64,000 nt of DNA from JBQSUQ01 sp052384575 (GCA_052384575.1 JBQSUQ010000007.1), one strand, 5' to 3'. Positions 1-9,343 are shown, counted from the stretch's first letter. Notes: generated from the letters alone by a model not told the origin. A program made the numbers and translations.

Positions 1-1
1 A

Positions 2-3000
2 GGTCGTGATGAAAATGGTAACCCAGCGCCAGTTACAATTAACAACATTCAGTCTAATTTACCGGACACTTATAACAAAGATGCGGTAAATAAAAATGGT
101 GAACCAGTGACGAAAGCACAGGATTTACCAGATGGTGTTGAAAACAAAGTAACTAACGCTGCAACTGTTGGTGATGTGTTGAATGCTGGTTTCAATGTGA
201 AAGAAAACGGTGAAGATCGTGACTTTGTGAAACCTTACGACACAGTAAACTTTGTTGATGGAGCAAACACTAAACATGTTGTTGAAACAAATGAAAACGG
301 CACGGTAACCAACGTTAGCGTAAATGTTGTTGGTATGCCAGTTCAGTTTACAGATTCTGAAGGCAATCCAGTTGCTAAAGTAGGCGATAAGTTCTACAAA
401 GTGGGCATTGACGGTAAACCTGATTTGAACTCAACACCAATTGATTCAGCAGATTTAACGGTAAATGCGGTGAATCCAAATGCTGCACCAAATGATAAAG
501 GTGCGCCGATCACAATTGGTAATGTGAACAGTGGGTTGAAACCATATACTCAAGCTGACGCTCCTGATACCAAGAAAGCGGCTGATGGTTTAGTCAACTT
601 AGGTGGTGATAAAGACGCTCCTGATTATGTATCAGACAACAATGTTGCAACTGTTGGTGACTTACGTAATATGGGTTGGGTTGTTTCTGCGAAAAACAAC
701 GATTACAGTAATACTGTGAAAAATGCGAACGAAGTTCAATTTGTTGGTGAAGGTTCTGTACGCGTTGAAGGTAAAAACGAAGGTGATAACTTACGTAAAA
801 TTACCGTAAACGTAGATATGCCTGTGGTTTACACAAACAAAGCTGGTGACAAAGTTTATAAACAAGTAGCTGAAGATGGCACAGTAACCTTTAATACCAA
901 ACCAGATGGTTCAGGTACGCCAGTTGATAAAGGTGATGTCATCGCATCTATGAACAATGGAGACAATGACACCAAAACAAACCCAATGCAGTTATCAAAT
1001 GTAGGTGGTAACTTACCGAACACTTACAATCAAGGTGATAAGAAAATTGTTAATGCAGACGGTTCTGACGCACCTACTGGTGGTAAACCATCAGAAAATG
1101 CAGAAGTTGCTGAAGGTGATGAAACTAAATCTCAATCTGCACCTGCTAATAAAGATGAAATCTTTAATAACGGTGCAACTGTTGGTGATGTGTTGAATGC
1201 AGGTTGGAACTTGAAAGAGAATACAACTGAGAAAGACTTTGTGAAACCTTATGATACAGTCGCATTTGTTGATGGTAAAAATACTAAAGCGAATGTAACA
1301 GTAACTGAAGGTGGTAAAGTCAGCAATGTTACCTTTAATGTTGACAAAGACTTGAAAGATATTGAAACCATTACGCTTAAACAGCCGAAAGATGGTAAAG
1401 ATGGTCAGGATGGTCAAGACGGTCAACCAGGTAAAGACGGAGTTTCAGCTAAACTTCAAATCGGTGAAGGTCCTGCTGGCGTTGACGGTAAAGACGGCGT
1501 TGATGGCTTGAACGGTAAAGATGGTAAACCACAAAAACCACGTATCGAATACGTTTACCAAAACGGTGATAAAGAAGTGGTCGAGAAAGTGGCAACATTA
1601 AACGACGGCTTGAAGTTCGTTGGTAACGATGGCAAAGAAATCGTTAAGAAATTGAACGAAACCTTAGCAGTTAAAGGTGGTATTGATAGTAAAGTAGATC
1701 CAAATGATCCAAATGCTAAGATTCCATCTGTACCAGTTTCAGATAAGAATACTTATGTTGAAAACAAAGATGGTGAGTTAATTGTTAAGATTGCTGAAAA
1801 CCCAGACTTCAATAGCTTGACGATTGGTACTTCAGATCCTAATGATAATACGAAGAAAGTGAACCCAATCACTATCGTAAGTCATCCAGGAGATGAAAAT
1901 AAAAACACAGTAACCTTTGCAGGTCGTGATGAAAATGGTAACCCAGCGCCAGTTACGATTAACAACATTAAGTCTAATTTACCGGACACTTATAACAAAG
2001 ATGCGGTAAATAAAAATGGTGAACCAGTGACGAAAGCACAGGATTTACCAAATGGTGTTGAAAACAAAGTAACTAATGTAGCAACCGTTGGCGACATCTT
2101 GAATGCAGGATGGAACTTACAAGGCAATGGCACTCCAGTTGACTTTGTGAAACCTTACGACACTGTAAACTTTGCTAATGGTACAGGTACCACAGTAGAA
2201 GTTAAAGCTGATGATGAAGGTAAAGTTAGTACTGTGAAAGTCAATGTTGACTTAGAGAAAATTGTTAAAGAAGTAACTGTTATCAACAATGGTGGTTGGA
2301 AAGCAACGACTGGTAAAGATAAAGAAGACTTTGAACAAACAGATAGTAACCCACCATCAGTTGTTGCACCTGGTGAAACTGTTCAATTCAATTCAGGTAA
2401 AAACTTGAAAGTGAAACAAGAACAAGATGGCTCAACAACTAAAGTGACTTATGCGTTAGAAGATAACGTAGTGCTTGGTAGCCCATCAGTACCAGGTAAA
2501 GACGGCAAACCGGGTAAAGACGGTGTTGACGGATATATCGGTGTAAACGGTAAAGATGGTAAATCTGGTGTCGCTATTAATGGTAAAGACGGCTCGATCG
2601 GTGCGAAAGGTGCTGATGGCGCAGCAGTTGCTATCAATGGTAAGGATGGTTCTATCGGTTTACAAGGTCCGAAAGGCAAAGACGGTAAAGATGGCGTTGG
2701 CGCAACCTTGAAGATCGGTGAAGGTCCTGCTGGTGTTGATGGTAAAGACGGTTTCCCAGGTATCCCTGGCAAAGACGGTGTTGATGGTAAACCACGTATC
2801 GTTTATACACCAGTTGATCCTGCAACAGGTAAACCTGCGGTAGATCCGAAAGGTAACCCAGTTGAAGAGAAAGTGGCAACCTTAAACGACGGCTTGAAGT
2901 TCAAAGGTAACGACGGTAAAGAAGTTGTTAAGAAACTGAACGAAACCTTAACTGTTCGTGGTGGTATTGAAAATAAAGGTGGTAAACCTGCTAAACCAGT

Positions 3001-3529
3001 TTCAGCGAAGAATACTCATGTGTCTAACAAAGACGGTGAGTTAGTAGTAGAAATTGCTGAAACTCCAGAGTTCAAAGGTGTTGAATTGAACAATGGTAAA
3101 GGTCCATCTGTGAATATCACTAACAATAAGAATGGTGATTTACAAGTTGGTGGTAAAGGCGGTAAAGCAGTCAAGATCACTAACGTTGCACCAGGACGTA
3201 TTGCGAAAGACAGTAAGGACGCTGTAAATGGTAGCCAGTTACATCAAGTGGCAGGTGATGTTGCAAATGTCAACAACAAAGTGAACAAACTTGATAAACG
3301 TGTTCGTGGCGTTGGTGCAAGTGCAGCAGCAGCAGCTTCTTTACCACAGGTTTACATTCCTGGTAAATCAATGGTAGCAGCAGCAGCTGGTACATACGGT
3401 GGCGCATCTGCGGTTGCAGTGGGTTACTCAAGAGCAAGTGACAATGGTAAACTTATCTTGAAGATCCAAGGTACTGCAAATAGCCAAGGCCATGTATCTG
3501 GTGGTGTTGGTATGGGTTACCAATGGTAA
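2..3529 (+). CDS. Trimeric autotransporter adhesin (YadA/Hia type), 3' part; 5' end outside window
   Basis: Surface adhesin that trimerises in the outer membrane. The frame is open from base 2, so the gene enters from the left and about 1175 residues are visible. It is mostly repeated stalk modules (motifs such as FVKPYDTV and ATVGD recur), with collagen-like Gly-X-Y tracts (GKDGQDGQDG type) near 1390-1530 and 2480-2790. The C-terminus is the YadA anchor: a neck (DAVNGSQLHQ), a coiled coil, and a final beta-barrel ending in GYQW with terminal aromatic Trp. Family and secretion mode are established for this anchor; the ligand is unknown. Near-identical repeats make expansion or contraction by recombination likely. 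A terminator follows directly. Confidence 0.93.
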   Translation, partial: GRDENGNPAPVTINNIQSNLPDTYNKDAVNKNGEPVTKAQDLPDGVENKVTNAATVGDVLNAGFNVKENGEDRDFVKPYDTVNFVDGANTKHVVETNENGTVTNVSVNVVGMPVQFTDSEGNPVAKVGDKFYKVGIDGKPDLNSTPIDSADLTVNAVNPNAAPNDKGAPITIGNVNSGLKPYTQADAPDTKKAADGLVNLGGDKDAPDYVSDNNVATVGDLRNMGWVVSAKNNDYSNTVKNANEVQFVGEGSVRVEGKNEGDNLRKITVNVDMPVVYTNKAGDKVYKQVAEDGTVTFNTKPDGSGTPVDKGDVIASMNNGDNDTKTNPMQLSNVGGNLPNTYNQGDKKIVNADGSDAPTGGKPSENAEVAEGDETKSQSAPANKDEIFNNGATVGDVLNAGWNLKENTTEKDFVKPYDTVAFVDGKNTKANVTVTEGGKVSNVTFNVDKDLKDIETITLKQPKDGKDGQDGQDGQPGKDGVSAKLQIGEGPAGVDGKDGVDGLNGKDGKPQKPRIEYVYQNGDKEVVEKVATLNDGLKFVGNDGKEIVKKLNETLAVKGGIDSKVDPNDPNAKIPSVPVSDKNTYVENKDGELIVKIAENPDFNSLTIGTSDPNDNTKKVNPITIVSHPGDENKNTVTFAGRDENGNPAPVTINNIKSNLPDTYNKDAVNKNGEPVTKAQDLPNGVENKVTNVATVGDILNAGWNLQGNGTPVDFVKPYDTVNFANGTGTTVEVKADDEGKVSTVKVNVDLEKIVKEVTVINNGGWKATTGKDKEDFEQTDSNPPSVVAPGETVQFNSGKNLKVKQEQDGSTTKVTYALEDNVVLGSPSVPGKDGKPGKDGVDGYIGVNGKDGKSGVAINGKDGSIGAKGADGAAVAINGKDGSIGLQGPKGKDGKDGVGATLKIGEGPAGVDGKDGFPGIPGKDGVDGKPRIVYTPVDPATGKPAVDPKGNPVEEKVATLNDGLKFKGNDGKEVVKKLNETLTVRGGIENKGGKPAKPVSAKNTHVSNKDGELVVEIAETPEFKGVELNNGKGPSVNITNNKNGDLQVGGKGGKAVKITNVAPGRIAKDSKDAVNGSQLHQVAGDVANVNNKVNKLDKRVRGVGASAAAAASLPQVYIPGKSMVAAAAGTYGGASAVAVGYSRASDNGKLILKIQGTANSQGHVSGGVGMGYQW
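1921..2077 (+). repeat. Long direct repeat inside the adhesin gene (partner at 1-157)
   Basis: Bases 1-157 and 1921-2077 are almost identical, with three mismatches seen by eye, exactly 1920 bp apart and in the same reading frame. The repeat starts at the window edge, so its true length is unknown. Confidence 0.9.
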
Positions 3530-3563
3530 TACCTCGCTAACTTCGTTAGCTAATTAACTAATT

Positions 3564-3609
3564 AAACTGCATTTGAAAGGGTTTTCCCGAGTAGAATGCA
3601 GTTTTTTTA
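3564..3609 (+). terminator. Rho-independent terminator of the adhesin gene
   Basis: A 10-bp stem (AAACTGCATT with its complement at 3595-3604) is followed by a T run, 35 bp after the adhesin stop codon. The rest of the 3530-3797 gap is AT-rich and presumably holds the pnuC promoter, which I cannot place exactly. Confidence 0.85.
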
Positions 3610-3797
3610 TGCCTGATTCTTTAGCATAAAAAGTTCAAAATTTGGGTTTTGTTGAGATAAATATTCTATTTTGTATTCTATATATAACAAAATTATAAAA
3701 AGTTTGGTGTATTTTCATTGAATTTGTAATTTATCATTGACTTTTGTCGTTCGTGGTGTAAGAATTTGCTCAGTTTAAAACATAAGAGGGCATTTAG

Positions 3798-4481
3798 ATG
3801 AATTTTCAAACAATTAAAAATGAGTTTTTCGGTGGGTGGAAACCTTTTGAACTGATTTGGTTAGCGATTTTTATCGCTGCACAAATTTGGGCATTCACTC
3901 AAGCAGCACAACCAAGTTCCCTATTAGAAATTGTTTCAGGGATCGCTGGTATTCTTTGTGTGGTGTTTGTGAGTAAAGGGAAAGTGAGTAACTACTTTTT
4001 CGGTTTAATTTTCGCTTATACTTATTTTTACATTTCTTTGGGAAATAACTTTTTAGGGGAAATGAATACCACGTTGTATGTATATATTCCTGCGCAATTT
4101 ATTGGTTACTTCCTGTGGAAAGAAAACTTACAAAAAGAGCAAAATTCAGAAGCGGTGATTGCCAAATCATTAACGCCGAAAGGTTGGATAATTTTACTTG
4201 CGACTATTGCTATTGGTACTTTCTTATTTGTGCAAGCGCTGATTGCAGCAGGTGGTAGCTCAACCAATATTGACGGATTAACGACGGTATTAGTGGTGGT
4301 TGCACAGTTGTTGATGATTTTGCGTTATCGTGAACAATGGATTTTATGGATTGCAGTGAATGTGCTTTCCATTGTGTTGTGGCAAAATACGCCAGCGATG
4401 TACTTGATGTATGGTGCTTACTTGCTAAATTCCTTATATGGCTATTGGAACTGGACGAAGTTGGTCAGAGCGGAAAATTAA
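3798..4481 (+). CDS. pnuC: Nicotinamide riboside transporter PnuC
   Basis: Inner-membrane importer of nicotinamide riboside, the step by which Haemophilus obtains NAD precursors. The 227-residue product has about seven hydrophobic segments and the PnuC-type stretches SNYFFGLIFAYTYF and YREQWILWIAVN. A Shine-Dalgarno sequence (AGAGGG) precedes the ATG. It is monocistronic, with a terminator shared with the converging trmN6. Family assignment is from recognition; the role in V-factor use is established for Haemophilus PnuC. Confidence 0.9.
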   Translation: MNFQTIKNEFFGGWKPFELIWLAIFIAAQIWAFTQAAQPSSLLEIVSGIAGILCVVFVSKGKVSNYFFGLIFAYTYFYISLGNNFLGEMNTTLYVYIPAQFIGYFLWKENLQKEQNSEAVIAKSLTPKGWIILLATIAIGTFLFVQALIAAGGSSTNIDGLTTVLVVVAQLLMILRYREQWILWIAVNVLSIVLWQNTPAMYLMYGAYLLNSLYGYWNWTKLVRAEN

Positions 4482-4491
4482 AATAAATTAA

Positions 4492-4514
4492 GAGGGCGTT
4501 TTCTACGCCCTTTT
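4492..4514. terminator. Bidirectional terminator between pnuC and trmN6
   Basis: GGGCGT/ACGCCC stem with a short loop and a T run, located where the two converging genes meet. Confidence 0.8.
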
Positions 4515-5205
4515 ACATTTTTAAGTAGAAATCTTTGGTTAGCGCAACAAAATCTTGGCTGTACTGGTTTTGTTCGTTATAAATGGTGAGCGATTTTGTG
4601 ATTGTGGGTTTGGGTTGAGATTGAAAAGAAACGATCATCCGTTGTGGCGCTTTGCCTGATTTAGTCATAATTTCTAAACGTTCCACACAATAAAGTGCGG
4701 TCTGTTTTATCAAAGTTTCTGCACAATCAAAAGGTAAGATAAATTGGATTTTTCCATTAGGTGCAAGACATTGTGCTGCACTTTCTAACCAAGCTAAATG
4801 GGATTGTTGCATATAACGCGCTTGATTTCTTGCCTCTGTTTTGCAATCAATGCCCGGTGCGAAATAAGGGGGATTTGCTACAATAAGATCAAATTTTTCA
4901 CCGCACTTTTGACAAAATTCCAACGCATCTTGTTGAATAAGTTGAATTTGTTGCTGCCAAGGGGAATGTTGAATATTCTCTTGTGCTTGTAAATAAGCCG
5001 CATTATCTAATTCAATGGCATAAATTGTTGCATTGCTACGTTGTGCCAGCATTAACGCAACTAAACCTGTGCCTGTGCCGAGATCTAAAATACGCTGTGC
5101 TTGGCAAATATCCGCATAAGCACCCAATAAAATGCCATCCGTTCCCACTTTCATTGCGCAGCGATCATGCTGAATATGAAATTGTTTAAAGCGAAAGCCT
5201 GACAT
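4513..5205 (-). CDS. trmN6: tRNA1(Val) (adenine37-N6)-methyltransferase TrmN6 (YfiC)
   Basis: SAM-dependent methyltransferase acting on A37 of tRNA-Val. The product shows the KVGTDGILLGA start typical of the family, a Rossmann SAM loop (LDLGTGTGLVALML) and the N6-adenine catalytic NPPYF motif. I chose the start at 5205 because a strong Shine-Dalgarno (AGGGGG) lies just upstream of that ATG, whereas the upstream in-frame ATG at 5223 has none and sits on an uptake signal. The gene is divergent from srmB, the same pairing as in E. coli. Confidence 0.88.
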   Translation of the reverse strand: MSGFRFKQFHIQHDRCAMKVGTDGILLGAYADICQAQRILDLGTGTGLVALMLAQRSNATIYAIELDNAAYLQAQENIQHSPWQQQIQLIQQDALEFCQKCGEKFDLIVANPPYFAPGIDCKTEARNQARYMQQSHLAWLESAAQCLAPNGKIQFILPFDCAETLIKQTALYCVERLEIMTKSGKAPQRMIVSFQSQPKPTITKSLTIYNEQNQYSQDFVALTKDFYLKM

Positions 5206-5274
5206 AAATCCCCCTAAGCCCATAAAGTGCGGTATAATCTAGCACAATTTTGACAACGATAAGTAGAGAAAATA

Positions 5275-6591
5275 ATGTCAGCACAGACTTTTGATGATTT
5301 TGATCTTTCGCCAGAACTATTAAAAGCATTAGTTAAAAAAGGTTATAACCGCCCAACTGCTATTCAATCGGAAGCCATTCCTGCGGCGATGGATGAACAA
5401 GATGTGTTAGGTTCTGCACCAACAGGTACAGGCAAAACCGTTGCTTTTTTATTACCAGCAATCCAACATTTACTAGATTATCCACGAAGAAAACCGGGTC
5501 CACCAAGAGTATTGGTACTTACTCCAACGCGTGAATTAGCCATGCAAGTAGCGGAGCAAGCGGAAGAATTAGCTCAGTTTACTCATTTAAGCATTGCGAC
5601 TATTACAGGCGGTGTGGCGTATCAAAACCATGGTGAAGTGTTTAATAAAAACCAAGATATTGTAGTTGCTACGCCAGGTCGTTTGCTGCAATACATTAAA
5701 GAAGAAAATTTTGATTGCCGTTCTGTTGAGATTTTGATCTTTGACGAAGCGGATCGCATGTTGCAAATGGGATTTGGGCAAGATGCAGAAAAAATTGCGG
5801 CAGAAACCCGTTGGCGTAAGCAAACCCTATTATTTTCTGCAACCTTGGAAGGCGAGTTATTAACGGACTTTGCAGGGCGCTTATTGCAAGATCCGGTGCA
5901 AATTGATGCTGAACCAAGCCGTCGTGAGCGTAAGAAAATCAATCAATGGTATTATCATGCAGACAGTAAAGAGCATAAAACCAAATTATTGGCACGCTTT
6001 ATTGCTGATGAAGAAGTAAGCCGAGGTATTATTTTTGTTCGTCGTCGTGAAGAAACAAGAACACTGTCTGAAACCTTACGTAAACGGGGGATTCGTAGCA
6101 CTTATTTAGAGGGTGAAATGGCGCAAACGCAACGTAATAATGCCATTGATAAACTGAAAAATAACGTAGTAACTGTTCTTGTCGCCACTGATGTGGCAGC
6201 GCGTGGTTTAGATGTGGAAGATGTCAGCCATGTGATGAACTTTGATTTGCCTTATAGTGCGGATACTTATTTGCACCGTATTGGTCGTACTGCTCGTGCA
6301 GGTAAAAAAGGGACAGCGGTGTCTTTTGTTGAAGCGCATGATTATTACTTATTGGGTAAAATTAAACGCTATACGGGCGAATTATTGAAACCTCGCATTA
6401 TTGAAGGACTTGAGCCTCGAACTAAAGCACCGAAAGAGGGTGAAGAAAAGAAAAGTAGTAAGAAGTCGAAGTCCAAAGGAAAAGCGACGCACACCAAGAA
6501 ACCGGCGACTAAAACCGCGAAACAAAAAGTACGTCATAAAGACAGTAAAAATATTGGTAAGCGACGTAAACCAACAGAAAAAGCAGAATAG
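5275..6591 (+). CDS. srmB: DEAD-box RNA helicase SrmB
   Basis: ATP-dependent RNA helicase for early 50S subunit assembly. The 438 residues show the motifs in order: APTGTGKT (Walker A), PTRELA, TPGRLL, DEAD, SAT, the C-terminal ARGLD and the HRIGRTARAG arginine-finger motif. The last 60 residues form a Lys/Arg-rich tail (KKSSKKSKSK), as usual for SrmB. It is divergent from trmN6, which supports the SrmB call over the other DEAD-box paralogues. Confidence 0.92.
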   Translation: MSAQTFDDFDLSPELLKALVKKGYNRPTAIQSEAIPAAMDEQDVLGSAPTGTGKTVAFLLPAIQHLLDYPRRKPGPPRVLVLTPTRELAMQVAEQAEELAQFTHLSIATITGGVAYQNHGEVFNKNQDIVVATPGRLLQYIKEENFDCRSVEILIFDEADRMLQMGFGQDAEKIAAETRWRKQTLLFSATLEGELLTDFAGRLLQDPVQIDAEPSRRERKKINQWYYHADSKEHKTKLLARFIADEEVSRGIIFVRRREETRTLSETLRKRGIRSTYLEGEMAQTQRNNAIDKLKNNVVTVLVATDVAARGLDVEDVSHVMNFDLPYSADTYLHRIGRTARAGKKGTAVSFVEAHDYYLLGKIKRYTGELLKPRIIEGLEPRTKAPKEGEEKKSSKKSKSKGKATHTKKPATKTAKQKVRHKDSKNIGKRRKPTEKAE

Positions 6592-6593
6592 CT

Positions 6594-7028
6594 TTACGCT
6601 ACCACTCTTAATAAAATCGGCTGAAATGCCGATTTTTTTTGTACTTTTTTTGCGTAAATACGAATAGCAAAAAAGGAAAGTGCGGTGCAAAAAAGGATAA
6701 AAATAGCGCTGATCAATTCATTGTCAAACAGATGAGCGCTAATTAGAGTGGTACATAAAAGCGTAATCAATGGAATAACATAGAGTAATAATGCGGAAAA
6801 AAGCACCGCACTTTCCGATAGTCCAATTTCCACAATTTGCCCTTTTTTTAATGGCGTAATGCAAGGCAAGGTAAAAATATGATGCGTATTTTCGCCATTG
6901 AGCTCAGAAAGGGCAGCTGCACCGCAAGCTTGTTTGGCTGAACAGCTACCACAAGCGGTTTTTGATTGACATTGCACTGTAGCAATGCCCGCTTGATAGT
7001 CGATCACAATGGCTTTTTCGGTAATCAT
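6594..7028 (-). CDS. rseC: SoxR-reducing system / sigma-E regulator RseC
   Basis: Inner-membrane protein of the rpoE operon. It begins MITEKAIVID, has a cysteine cluster (CQSKTACGSCSAKQACG) and two membrane segments around residues 70-115. In other proteobacteria RseC works with the Rsx complex and mildly affects sigma-E. The start at 7028 matches the RseC N-terminus; the longer frame from 7061 would overlap rseB. The rseB stop is only 7 bp upstream, so translation is probably coupled. Confidence 0.87.
   Translation of the reverse strand: MITEKAIVIDYQAGIATVQCQSKTACGSCSAKQACGAAALSELNGENTHHIFTLPCITPLKKGQIVEIGLSESAVLFSALLLYVIPLITLLCTTLISAHLFDNELISAIFILFCTALSFFAIRIYAKKVQKKSAFQPILLRVVA
6613..6640. 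terminator. Terminator shared by srmB and rseC
   Basis: AAAATCGGC/GCCGATTTT stem plus eight T in the srmB direction. The hairpin lies inside the last codons of rseC, so it also encodes part of the RseC C-terminus. Confidence 0.85.
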
Positions 7029-7035
7029 ATTTTGC

Positions 7036-7989
7036 CTATTTGAATTTGATATCTTGCACAATACGTTTGGCAGTAGCAGCAGGAATTTGTCCGATTAAGG
7101 TAATTTCCTTGTCGTTAATGGTTTCGCTATAAATAGTATTCGCCCCTTGCTGCCATAGACTTTCTTGTTGCTCATTAATGATTTTGTCTGCCACATAAAT
7201 GGTAAATGAAAACAAACCGTCGCTATATAAACGACTTTCTATTATTTTCTCGTTTTCTTTATTTTCTACATCAATGCTTTCATGAATAATGTGGAAACCT
7301 TTTGGCAGCCAAGTGGTTGTCCAGTTGGTTATTTTTTGTTGAGCCTCATGCTGCTCTGTTAATAATGGAGGGTAAGTCAAACTATCCAGTTGTTCACTTA
7401 ATTGTTTATCCGTATTTAATTCTAAGTTAACCACATGAAAACTTTCTAACACATTGCCAGCACGATCAATCATATCGCTATGTAAAACAAGTTGGGTTTC
7501 ATCATCAATGAAGACGACATATTGATAACGAAAATTATCTTTTGGCATGATTTTAATGATTTTCACTAAGCGATCGGCAATACGATTGCGCCCCAAATCT
7601 GAGAAGTCATAATTTTCAGCTAACTTGTTGATATTGGAGGACATAATTTGTGGCAAATGATCCACAATATGTGCCGCTTTAATAGTAAATGGCGCAAAAT
7701 TGGTGTGTAAGTAGCTGACTAAATTATCGCGGCGAATAATATCTTGCTTAGCGCCATCTAAGTTGGTTAATTGCGCGTAACTTTTATTGTCCGTATTGAT
7801 ATGTTTGTACTGGAAAGTTTGTAAACCCGCTACATTGTTTTGCACGAACAGCATTTGATAATTTCGCTGACTTTGTGCTTTGTGCATGGATTCTAATAAT
7901 TGTTTTGGCGATGCTGTTTCCGCCCATACTGCAGAGGATAGTCCAAAGAATAATGAAAGTGCGGTGTAAATTTTGATTATTTTTGCCAT
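7036..7989 (-). CDS. rseB: Sigma-E regulatory protein RseB
   Basis: Periplasmic protein that binds RseA and protects it from DegS cleavage until envelope stress (mislocalised LPS or lipoprotein) releases it. The 317 residues begin with a signal peptide ending near AVWA, followed by the MucB/RseB lipoprotein-carrier-like fold (SPKQLLESMHKAQSQRNYQ). It lies between rseA and rseC in the conserved order. A strong hairpin in the rseA-rseB gap suggests it is expressed below rseA. Confidence 0.9.
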   Translation of the reverse strand: MAKIIKIYTALSLFFGLSSAVWAETASPKQLLESMHKAQSQRNYQMLFVQNNVAGLQTFQYKHINTDNKSYAQLTNLDGAKQDIIRRDNLVSYLHTNFAPFTIKAAHIVDHLPQIMSSNINKLAENYDFSDLGRNRIADRLVKIIKIMPKDNFRYQYVVFIDDETQLVLHSDMIDRAGNVLESFHVVNLELNTDKQLSEQLDSLTYPPLLTEQHEAQQKITNWTTTWLPKGFHIIHESIDVENKENEKIIESRLYSDGLFSFTIYVADKIINEQQESLWQQGANTIYSETINDKEITLIGQIPAATAKRIVQDIKFK

Positions 7990-8000
7990 ATGCTGTCCTA

Positions 8001-8030
8001 AACAAAATCACCACCTCAAAGGGTGGTGAT
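8001..8030 (-). terminator. Possible attenuator hairpin between rseA and rseB
   Basis: A 9-bp stem (ATCACCACC at 8007-8015, complement at 8022-8030) is followed on the minus strand by TTTTGTTT. It has the form of a terminator inside an operon and may reduce read-through from rseA into rseB and rseC. Confidence 0.55.
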
Positions 8031-8048
8031 CATCTATTAAAGAGGGAA

Positions 8049-8615
8049 TTACTTGTGATTTTGACCTAAGTTCATGCCATCTGCATGTAAGCGGCGTTGT
8101 AGTTCATAATGTTGTAACATCGCGCCCATACGTTTATTTTTTTGCTCAAGTTGTTCATTGCTAATGACATCTTTGCTTGGCGCATTATAGCTTACTTGTT
8201 GCACGCCATTGTTAAATGGTAAGGTTTGTAAAACCGGTGTATCTGCGCTTTTATCTGCTTGATTTGCATTAAAACTTTGCACGCCTAACACTGCAACTAA
8301 ACAAACTGTTGCGGCCACTGCAACTTGGCTTAATGGCATTAACATAGCTTTGAGCTTTTGCATAAATGGTGATGTATTCACTTCTTCTGGCAACGGCTGT
8401 GATACTTGAATATTTTCTTCGGCTCCAATGAGACTCTCAAGTTTCGCTGTAAAGTCAGCACCAAGGAAAACTGGTGTTTCTTCACGCATTACTGAACGAA
8501 TTGCGTGGAAACTTTGCCAGCTTTGTTGTAAGCCCTCGTCACGACATAATGTTGCAGTGAATTCGTTACTTACTTGTTCACCATCAATGTATGCGGAAAG
8601 TAACTCTTTTTGCAT
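8049..8615 (-). CDS. rseA: Anti-sigma-E factor RseA
   Basis: Inner-membrane anti-sigma factor that holds RpoE. The cytoplasmic N-terminus (MQKELLSAYIDGEQ) matches the RseA sigma-binding domain. One transmembrane segment lies near residues 95-115 (VAVAATVCLVAVLGV), followed by a periplasmic domain of about 75 residues that would be cut by DegS. It is short (188 residues) but within the Pasteurellaceae range. It lies 46 bp downstream of rpoE. Confidence 0.88.
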   Translation of the reverse strand: MQKELLSAYIDGEQVSNEFTATLCRDEGLQQSWQSFHAIRSVMREETPVFLGADFTAKLESLIGAEENIQVSQPLPEEVNTSPFMQKLKAMLMPLSQVAVAATVCLVAVLGVQSFNANQADKSADTPVLQTLPFNNGVQQVSYNAPSKDVISNEQLEQKNKRMGAMLQHYELQRRLHADGMNLGQNHK

Positions 8616-8661
8616 GTAAATACCCCAATATTAATTTTTTGTCATTGTTATAACGTTTGCA

Positions 8662-9237
8662 TTATCGTTGTAACAACGGACCAATTTTATTTTCGATAAT
8701 TTCTCTAGCGCGGAAAATGCGAGAACGTACGGTGCCAACTGGACAATCCATAATTTCGGCAATTTCCTCGTAACTTAAACCTTCAAGTTCACGTAATGTA
8801 ATTGCTGTTTTTAATTCCTCTTGCATGGAATCAATGGTATCAAACACAATTTTCTTTAATTCTGCCGACAGAAGTTCATTTTCTGGCGTATCGACATCAC
8901 GTAAATTGACACCTGAATCATAACTTTCAGCATCTTCTGCTAAAATATCTTCATTTGGTGGTCGGCGACCTTGCGCCGTTAAATAATTCTTTGCTGTATT
9001 GACAGCGATTCGGTAAAGCCATGTGTAGAAAGCACTTTCACCGCGAAAGGAATCCATTGAGCGATACGCTTTGATAAAGGATTCTTGCACAACGTCAGGA
9101 ATATCATTTCGTGGCACATAACGTGTTAATAAACCTGCGACTTTATTTTGATAACGAGAAACCAACAAATTAAAGGCTTTTTTATCCCCTTGCTGCACTC
9201 TTTCTACTAAAGCCTGATCTGTAATTTGCTCAGCCAT
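8662..9237 (-). CDS. rpoE: RNA polymerase sigma-E factor RpoE
   Basis: ECF sigma factor for envelope stress. The protein starts MAEQITDQALVERVQQGD, closely matching E. coli RpoE, so I place the start at 9237 (AAGAG upstream) rather than at the longer in-frame 9339. Region 2 (PDVVQESFIKAYRSMDSF) and region 4 (LEGLSYEEIAEIMDCPVGTVRSR, split here as GLSYEEIAEIMD and PVGTVRSRIF) are clear. First gene of rpoE-rseA-rseB-rseC; it has its own sigma-E promoter. Confidence 0.93.
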   Translation of the reverse strand: MAEQITDQALVERVQQGDKKAFNLLVSRYQNKVAGLLTRYVPRNDIPDVVQESFIKAYRSMDSFRGESAFYTWLYRIAVNTAKNYLTAQGRRPPNEDILAEDAESYDSGVNLRDVDTPENELLSAELKKIVFDTIDSMQEELKTAITLRELEGLSYEEIAEIMDCPVGTVRSRIFRAREIIENKIGPLLQR

Positions 9238-9289
9238 ATTTTCTCTTGTTACTTGCTTAACTGAAAAGCCGCAAGTGTCTTGTATTGAA

Positions 9290-9316
9290 TTAGAGCAAGC
9301 CTTTTGTAAAAAGTTC
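9290..9316 (-). promoter_or_regulatory. Sigma-E promoter of rpoE (autoregulation)
   Basis: On the minus strand GAACTT (9316-9311), then exactly 16 nt, then TCTAA (9294-9290). This matches the sigma-E consensus (GGAACTT, N15, GTCTAA) with the expected spacing, about 50 bp upstream of the rpoE ATG. Autoregulation of rpoE is known in other Gammaproteobacteria. Confidence 0.8.
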
Positions 9317-9343
9317 AATCTTTTTTCAAAATCTTGCAAAAAG

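Noticed and set aside
2449..2879. Proline/leucine-rich frames opposite the adhesin gene
   Set aside because: These are the antisense of collagen-like Gly-X-Y codons; no start signal or codon use supports them.
9238..9339. N-terminal extension of RpoE
   Set aside because: It would cover the sigma-E promoter, and conservation begins at MAEQITDQ with a ribosome site upstream.
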